Assembly: GCA_013416795.1 (NCBI GenBank)
Contig: RQSC01000154.1
Span: 77,025 to 108,106 of the forward strand
Direction of reading: 5' to 3'
Origin: Prasinococcaceae sp. CCMP 1430
Taxonomy: Eukaryota > Prasinodermophyta > Palmophyllophyceae > Prasinococcales > Prasinococcaceae
Length of the DNA: 31,082 nt
Positions 26,222 to 31,082 of this stretch are shown piece after piece. Numbering within the stretch: position 1 is the first letter of the stretch; every line of letters starts with the position of its first letter. Under the pieces are notes generated by a model. The model did no database searches. It saw only the letters and a program-made list of their open reading frames with translations, and was not told the origin of the DNA. A program made the position numbers and the translations under genes.

Positions 26222-29134
26222 ATGGCGGAGCCGGGCGCCGCACCCGCGGGCGTGGACGCAGACCCGCAGGGCGAGGGCCCGCAGCAGCCGGAAGCGGAGC
26301 GCTACGCCAGTGACGCCAGCGCAGACAGCGCCGACCATGGCAAGCCCGGGTCGTTCCGGCCGCGCTCCAGCGGCGCGGAGGACGGCGACGGAGGGGGCAG
26401 CGAAGACCAATCGGATGACCTGCCCAACTTTCTGCCGCCCTTCGCCGACGCGCGGAACAGGCAGCTCAACGAGGAGGTTGTGGCCGCCGAGAGGGCTGTC
26501 GAGAAGGCAGAGGCGCTACTCGAGGAGAACGTGGACCGTGTGGCCATCATGGCCGAGCACCTCCGTAACGTGCAGGCGGAGCTGACGTACACGCAGGCAC
26601 GCGCCGACGCAAAACGCAAGGAGGCCGAGACCGAGGAACACCTGCGCCAGCTGAACGCGCGCGAGGCCGGCCGCCTCGAGAAGGAACGGAAGGCGGCCGA
26701 GGCCGAGCGTGCGGAGCTGCTCGACAAGGCCAAGCGCACACAGCAGCAGATCCTGAAGGGCACGGAAACGCTCGACCAATTTCGGCTTCTCATGAACTGG
26801 AACCAAGAGGAGCTCGAGAACTGGGCGCTTGCGAGCCGCCAGAAAGAGGAGGACAACCTCGCGCTGCAAAAATACCGGCGCGCCGACGATGCGCGAGTCA
26901 AGGAGCTCAATCTCGCTATCGAGAAGACGACCAAGTCGGTGAGCGAGAAGAAGGCCGAGCTCGAGGCCGAAGTGACCGAGTCTCAGGCTGCGCAGATCCA
27001 GCTGTACAAGACCGCGGACGATTTCGCAGCGCTGCACGCGGAGCGCACGCAGCTCGTGCATCAGTGGGAGGAGGCGGTGGAGGCGATGCAGCGCCGTGAC
27101 GCTGCCATCGCTGAGGCCTCGGAGCTCTTCGCCCAGCGCCGGGCGGAGCTCCGCGAACTGCAGCAGAAACTGGACGAGCGCGGGCGCTTCTTGGCGGCCG
27201 AGGTGGCCAACAACCGTGAGCGCCAGGCAGCTATCAGCCAGGCGGAGCGCGGCGTTGACAAGCTGCGAAAGGTCTATGGCAGCCAGCACAGCGTTGTGCA
27301 GGACGCCAGCGACGAGGTACATGTAATGAAGAACACGCTCACGAAGGCGCAGAAGGAGCTTGGAGCGCAGAAGCAGGGCAACAAGACCATGGGCGAGGAG
27401 CTTGCCTCCAAGACGAAACGCCTCGACGACGTGCAGAAGCGGCTGGCAAGCACCCAAGCCAAGCTCGATGGCGAGCACGACACGCTGCTCACGCTGGAGG
27501 AACGTGCCGACGAGCTCGCCAAGATGCAGGCCGAAGAGGAGGCAAGCGCCGCGGCGGTGGCCGAAGAGGTCACGCGCCTCAAGGACTCGACTTTCAAGCA
27601 CTCGCAGGAGCTCTTCTCGCTCCGCAGCCGCGAGAAAGATCTCATCGCCGAGATCGCGGGCTGCCAATCGCAGAACAAGAACGTGACCCTGAAGCTCTCG
27701 GCGCTTGACGCGAACGTGGTCAAGCAGCAAGAGCTCCTCTACGCGGCCGAGTTCAAAGTCCAGCAGATGGAGCGGAAGGTGGCGCGCGCGGGCGGGGTGC
27801 GGTCGGACGATGAGAAGCGCGTGCTCAACGCGCGCATCGAAAAGCTCACGGAGGTGCTCGAGGAAAAGATCGGGCAGCACGCTATGCTGTCGGGTCAGGT
27901 GAAGCGGGCGGAAGACGCCCTACAAGGAGCGCAAAGGCGCGCGCGAGAGGTGGGGAAGGAGGCTGAGGACCTCAGCGGCAAAATCTCCGAGCTCTCGCTC
28001 GAGACGGACTCGACTGCGCGCTCGCTGCGGGCCACCGAAAAGGAGAAGGAGGACACGTTGGTGTCGCACGACGTGCTGAGGCTCGAGGCCAAGCGTCTGC
28101 GCGACTTGCTCAACCTACGCGCGGACGAGGTGTACGGGCTCGAGAATCGCAAGTTCGAGCTGCAGATGTCGATGGAGGAGCGGCGGCACGAGATCGAGGC
28201 GCACCGCGAGGTGCTGCGCGCAGAGCTGAAGAGCGCGCAGGAGGGCGTGCACAAGGCGACGCTCGAGGTCAAGGAGCGCGCCACGCGCGTCGAGCGCCTG
28301 CAGTCCAGGTACGAGGTGCTGGTGGGGCGCATGAGGCCCTCGGGCGACCAAGGCGACGGCGAGGAGCACACGCAGGCCTACCACCTAATCAAGGCCGCTC
28401 AGGAGCGCGAGACGCTGCAGCGCGAGGGCGACGCGCTTGACGCGGGCATTCGGAAGGCTGAGAAGGAGATCAAGGCGCTCGAGGCCACGCTTTCCAAGCT
28501 CAACGGCAAGAACTCGAGCTTCCACGGCTCGTTCCGCCGCGCAGAGTCGTCGGACCAGCTCCGCGAGCAGGACGCGCTGCGCGAGAAGCTCGACCGGGCA
28601 TACGACCGCATGAAGTTCAAGCGGGCTGAAGAGCGCGCGCTGATGCAGGACGTGGAGCAGTACCAGGCGCGCCTGCGGAACGCGCGCGGAGAGGAGGACG
28701 CGCTCGCCGAGGCGGTGGGGTTGGCCCAGCAGCGCGCTGAGACCGCCGCGCGTGAGGTGGAAGATCAGGAGGCCAAGCTCGGCCGCGCTCTTCGCAAGGT
28801 GGATCGCCTCCGCAAGGAGCACCGCATGCGCGCAGGCGTCCCGGCGGACGCGCCGACGGACGAGCCGCAGACCACCGAGGAGGTTGACTTTCTGTACCGA
28901 GAGACTCGAGAGGCCAACAAGCAGATGCTCCACGAGCTGGCCGCCGTGGCCGCGGACAACCCGTCGGTCGCGCCGCTCATCGAGGAGAGGCTTGCGGGCG
29001 TCGGCCTGAGCCTTCCGTCGCGCCCGCCCAGCCGTGCGAGCTCAGTCGCGGCGAGCTCCGCCTCGGGCGTCTCGGCCACGTCGTCGCGGGCCGGCCGCGC
29101 GCTGCAGCCCAAGGTGATTGGCCTGGACCTTTGA
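26222..29134 (+). CDS. CCDC39: Axonemal 96-nm ruler protein CCDC39 (FAP59)
   Basis: The 970-residue protein is almost entirely coiled coil after an acidic, Gly/Ser/Asp-rich N-terminus of about 75 residues, matching the family length of about 940. Diagnostic strings are LRNVQAELTYTQA, the MNWNQEELENWA segment, ALQKYRRADDARVKELNLAI, the HTQAYHLIKAAQERETLQREG segment and LDAGIRKAEKEIKALEATL. CCDC39 pairs with CCDC40/FAP172 to form the molecular ruler that sets the 96-nm repeat and docks inner dynein arms and radial spokes on the doublet microtubule. The start at 26222 is the first ATG giving a sensible N-terminus; the frame is open farther upstream. The tail is Ser/Arg-rich. No coding introns are needed. 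CCDC40 is not in the window. Confidence 0.93.
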   Translation: MAEPGAAPAGVDADPQGEGPQQPEAERYASDASADSADHGKPGSFRPRSSGAEDGDGGGSEDQSDDLPNFLPPFADARNRQLNEEVVAAERAVEKAEALLEENVDRVAIMAEHLRNVQAELTYTQARADAKRKEAETEEHLRQLNAREAGRLEKERKAAEAERAELLDKAKRTQQQILKGTETLDQFRLLMNWNQEELENWALASRQKEEDNLALQKYRRADDARVKELNLAIEKTTKSVSEKKAELEAEVTESQAAQIQLYKTADDFAALHAERTQLVHQWEEAVEAMQRRDAAIAEASELFAQRRAELRELQQKLDERGRFLAAEVANNRERQAAISQAERGVDKLRKVYGSQHSVVQDASDEVHVMKNTLTKAQKELGAQKQGNKTMGEELASKTKRLDDVQKRLASTQAKLDGEHDTLLTLEERADELAKMQAEEEASAAAVAEEVTRLKDSTFKHSQELFSLRSREKDLIAEIAGCQSQNKNVTLKLSALDANVVKQQELLYAAEFKVQQMERKVARAGGVRSDDEKRVLNARIEKLTEVLEEKIGQHAMLSGQVKRAEDALQGAQRRAREVGKEAEDLSGKISELSLETDSTARSLRATEKEKEDTLVSHDVLRLEAKRLRDLLNLRADEVYGLENRKFELQMSMEERRHEIEAHREVLRAELKSAQEGVHKATLEVKERATRVERLQSRYEVLVGRMRPSGDQGDGEEHTQAYHLIKAAQERETLQREGDALDAGIRKAEKEIKALEATLSKLNGKNSSFHGSFRRAESSDQLREQDALREKLDRAYDRMKFKRAEERALMQDVEQYQARLRNARGEEDALAEAVGLAQQRAETAAREVEDQEAKLGRALRKVDRLRKEHRMRAGVPADAPTDEPQTTEEVDFLYRETREANKQMLHELAAVAADNPSVAPLIEERLAGVGLSLPSRPPSRASSVAASSASGVSATSSRAGRALQPKVIGLDL

Positions 29135-29180
29135 GGCGCGCGCGTGCGCGAGGGCGCGCGCTGTACGTCCCAGCACCTTT

Positions 29181-29185
29181 TGTAA
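29181..29185 (+). terminator. TGTAA polyadenylation signal of CCDC39
   Basis: TGTAA in the context TTTTGTAATTTTGC lies 47 bases after the CCDC39 stop. The surrounding 70-bp gap is also the 3' end of the opposite LOG gene. Confidence 0.6.
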
Positions 29186-29204
29186 TTTTGCGCATGCGAT
29201 ACTG

Positions 29205-30104
29205 TCACTTGGCGAGCGCCTTCGCCTGCGAGGGCGTCGCCTTCCAGCTCTTGCTGGGCAGCAGCGCGGCGCCCCTGTCGTGCTTGTACTTTCGGAGCTT
29301 TTCCAGCAGCGGGTCTACGGTGCTCTCCGACAACAGAAGGTCGCGCGTGCGCTGCTTGACGAAGCCTTCCCCGACGGCCGAATCAAAAAAGGCCAGCAGC
29401 TGCGTGTAGTAACCACATACGTTGAACACGGCCACGGGCTTGTCGTGGATGCCCAGCTGCGCGTGCGTCAGCATCTCCACCAGCTCTGCGTGTGTGCCGG
29501 CGCAGCGCACAGCGAGTGGGAAAGGGGGGGGGGGGTCGGAGAGGCGGGTCAGACTCGAGCGGCGCTCTTCGGTTTGCGGCGGTGGCGCGCATGCGCCCGC
29601 TCGCGCGCTCGCTAGGACGTCGGTGAGCGAGCGCAGGAGCGCTGGCAGGGACCACGCCGCACCCTCGAGCGTGCCGTAGCCGCCAGGAAGCGCGATGAAG
29701 GCGTCGGAGCGCTCGGCCATGAGCGCCTTGCGCTGGTGCATCGTCTCCACCACGGTGGTCTCGCCCACCGTCGAGCCCGACACCTCGCGCGGCATGAGCG
29801 CGCGGGGGATGATGCCGTTCACCTCGCCGCCCGCGGCCGCACACGCCGACGCGACCTTGCCCATGAGACCCACATTGCCGCCGCCGTAGATGAGCTTTAT
29901 GCCGGCCGCGGCGAGCGCCGTGCCGAGCGCCTCGGCCGCGGTGGCATACTCCGGCCGAGCCCCCGGCGACGCGCCGCAGTACACGCACACGCTGCGGATG
30001 CCGCCCCCGGCCCCGCTGCGAGGCGCGGACGGGCGGCCGCGCACGCACAACACCCGCGCACGCGCACCGACGCAACGCACTGCGGCACGTCGCGCCCGCG
30101 TCAC
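29205..30104 (-). CDS. LOG: LOG-type cytokinin riboside 5'-monophosphate phosphoribohydrolase
   Basis: Exons from about 30104 to 29663 and from 29485 to 29205 give about 240 residues. Conserved LOG/lysine-decarboxylase-like motifs are SVCVYCGASPG, IYGGGNVGLMG, the METMHQRKALM-type basic segment and the signature PGGYGTLEE, whose last Glu is completed across the intron. HAQLGIHDKPVAVFNVCGYY follows. LOG enzymes release active cytokinin bases from nucleotide precursors; related bacterial proteins hydrolyse AMP-type nucleotides. The C-terminus is Lys-rich. The 5' end is a problem: between the tubulin start on the other strand and the first motif there is no minus-strand ATG. The start at 30104 is a GTG and only a placeholder; a non-AUG start or an upstream exon is possible. 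The old lysine decarboxylase label for this family is misleading. Confidence 0.82.
   Translation of the reverse strand: MTRARRAAVRCVGARARVLCVRGRPSAPRSGAGGGIRSVCVYCGASPGARPEYATAAEALGTALAAAGIKLIYGGGNVGLMGKVASACAAAGGEVNGIIPRALMPREVSGSTVGETTVVETMHQRKALMAERSDAFIALPGGYGTLEGAAWSLPALLRSLTDVLASARAGACAPPPQTEERRSSLTRLSDPPPPFPLAVRCAGTHAELVEMLTHAQLGIHDKPVAVFNVCGYYTQLLAFFDSAVGEGFVKQRTRDLLLSESTVDPLLEKLRKYKHDRGAALLPSKSWKATPSQAKALAK
29486..29662 (-). other. Intron of the LOG gene
   Basis: The donor is GTGCGGCGT, CTGAC lies at 29552-29548 and the acceptor is ACACGCAG, 177 bases in phase 1. It happens to be open in frame, so unspliced reading would insert 59 residues in the middle of the conserved PGGYGTLEE motif. 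It contains a run of 12 Cs on the transcribed strand (G-run at 29524-29535). Confidence 0.85.
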
Positions 30105-30294
30105 GATCGCGCGCGCCCGCGCGCAGATTTCGGCGGGAACTCGGCTGGTACGAACGCGTCCCGGCGCACACCAGAGCGCGCGCGAGCCGCGAGGCGCGAG
30201 GCGCGAGGCGCGAGGCGCCAGCGCCGTGGTGTGTGTGTGTGTGTGAGGTGGAGGGTGGGTAGGGGAGGTGGGAGAGAGAGAGGGAGAGGAAGAG
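30105..30294. promoter_or_regulatory. Divergent promoter region, LOG and tubulin
   Basis: This short region contains GGCGGGAA (30132-30139, E2F-like), four tandem GAGGCGC heptamers (30191-30218), a GT run (30229-30245) and a purine-rich leader ending at the tubulin ATG. Confidence 0.45.
30191..30218. repeat. GAGGCGC heptamer repeat x4
   Basis: Four perfect tandem heptamers lie 76 bases upstream of the tubulin-like gene start, followed shortly by a GT dinucleotide run. Confidence 0.9.
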
Positions 30295-31071
30295 ATGGCG
30301 CGCGCGGGCGGCGAGGCGGTCTTCGTGCACGTCGGTCAGTGCGGCGCGCAGCTGGGCGCGGCGTTCTGGAGGGCGGTCGCGCACGAGCTGCGCGAGGGCG
30401 GCGGCGCGTGGGCGCACCTCGCGGACGGCGGCGGTGACGGCGGCGGGGGGGGCGGTGTGCGGCGACGCGGCACGCTCCGCGCGGTGTTCGTCGACAGCGA
30501 GCCCGCGGCCGTGGACGCCGCTGTGGCCGCGCTACGTCCGTGCGCAGTCAGTGCCGTGCACGCAGGCGGCGGCGGCGGGTGCGGCAACAACTGGGCGCAC
30601 GGCTACGCGGCGGGCGGCGAGGGCGAGGGCGAGGGCAACGTGGCGGAGCGCGTGGCGGAGGAGGTGCGCGCGCACGCCGAGCGCTGCGCCGTCGAACCAG
30701 CGTTCGTCGTGTGCTACTCGCTGGGCGGAGGCACGGGCTCGGGACTCGGCTCGCGCGTGCTTGAGGTGCTGCGGCGCGAGCGGCCCGAGGCGACGCTCAT
30801 CGCCGTCGCCATCGCGCCCGACATGGAGAGCGGCCCCGCCGCGCAGAGCCTCAACGTCGCCATGGCCGCTCAGTGGTTGCACGAGTACGCCGACGCCGTC
30901 ATGCTATGGCGCAATGGCGAGCTTGCGGCGGCCGCGCGGCGCGCAGCCAAGCGCGCGCCGGGCGCGGGCACGGGCGCAGGCGGGGCACCGCAGGTGACGA
31001 TGGCGGCGATGAACGACCATGTGGCCGCCCCGCTGCTCGCGCTGCTCGCTCCCGCTCCCGGCGCTCGATGA
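30295..31071 (+). CDS. Delta-tubulin-like protein, N-terminal part
   Basis: The frame starts at the first ATG, 30295, and gives 258 residues, about half a tubulin. Seen motifs are FVHVGQCGAQLG (nucleotide-contact loop), VFVDSEPAAVD, GCGNNWAHGY and the tubulin GTPase signature GGGTGSGLG. The Cys in GCGNNWA is typical of delta-tubulin, where alpha, beta and gamma have GAGNNWA and epsilon has GSGNNWA. A Gly-rich insertion follows the first helix. Delta-tubulin acts in basal bodies and centrioles, where it is needed for triplet microtubules. The frame stops at TGA 31069-31071, 11 bases before the window ends, without the C-terminal tubulin domains. An intron starting near 30994 (GTGACG) or 31022, an indel, or a truncated gene could explain this. 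GAQ in place of the usual GNQ in the first motif is a small deviation. Confidence 0.75.
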   Translation: MARAGGEAVFVHVGQCGAQLGAAFWRAVAHELREGGGAWAHLADGGGDGGGGGGVRRRGTLRAVFVDSEPAAVDAAVAALRPCAVSAVHAGGGGGCGNNWAHGYAAGGEGEGEGNVAERVAEEVRAHAERCAVEPAFVVCYSLGGGTGSGLGSRVLEVLRRERPEATLIAVAIAPDMESGPAAQSLNVAMAAQWLHEYADAVMLWRNGELAAAARRAAKRAPGAGTGAGGAPQVTMAAMNDHVAAPLLALLAPAPGAR

Positions 31072-31082
31072 CCCGCCTGCCC

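Noticed and set aside
26516-27880. Minus-strand 454-codon Leu-rich frame
   Set aside because: It is antisense to CCDC39, whose sense frame matches the family over its whole length.

Overview
The window is nuclear DNA of a very GC-rich, flagellated, unicellular eukaryotic alga, most probably a green (prasinophyte-like) alga. The coding strands use almost only G or C at third codon positions. Genes are dense, on both strands, and split by short GT-AG introns (93-188 nt). Most intron donors start GTGCG, and all seven well-supported introns carry a CTGAC branch-point-like motif. Plant/green-algal pointers are TGTAA-type 3' signals, two TAGGGTTTA telo-box-like sites in 5' flanks, a BiP ending in HDEL, a LOG-type cytokinin enzyme and a plastid-type CbiO-like ABC ATPase. 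A red-lineage alga is not excluded by sequence reading alone.

Layout, left to right: a Q-rich, K/R-rich putative nuclear protein (+, ending 2108); a coiled-coil protein (-, 4372 to 2494); a tandem-cupin/triosephosphate isomerase fusion (+, 4908-6743); a double CS-domain protein (+, 7158-8003); a J-domain protein with one membrane segment and two SANT domains (-, 9945 to 8200); an AAAP/AVT-type amino acid transporter in three exons (+, 10434-12466); a CbiO/ABCI-type ATPase in two exons (+, 12749-13652); the ER Hsp70 BiP (-, 15947 to 13780); a 1-kb regulatory stretch with three perfect-period 30-bp CCAAT repeats; an uninterrupted 8.3-kb CFAP54-like gene (-, 25271 to 16986); CCDC39/FAP59 (+, 26222-29134); a LOG-type phosphoribohydrolase (-, about 30104 to 29205); and the N-terminal half of a delta-tubulin-like gene (+, 30295-31071) at the right edge.

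Two functional themes stand out. The right third is a ciliary neighbourhood. CFAP54 (central apparatus) and CCDC39 (96-nm axonemal ruler) are transcribed head to head from one 950-bp intergenic region, and a basal-body tubulin lies close by. The middle is rich in chaperone-type genes: BiP, a membrane J-domain protein of a class that can partner BiP, and a CS-domain co-chaperone-like protein. The most unusual single gene is the cupin-cupin-TPI fusion. Its isomerase half is complete in its catalytic residues but has no start codon of its own.

Most remaining long open frames are antisense or off-frame by-products of the GC bias. Gene starts and splice junctions are inferred by reading only; no transcript or database evidence was available.
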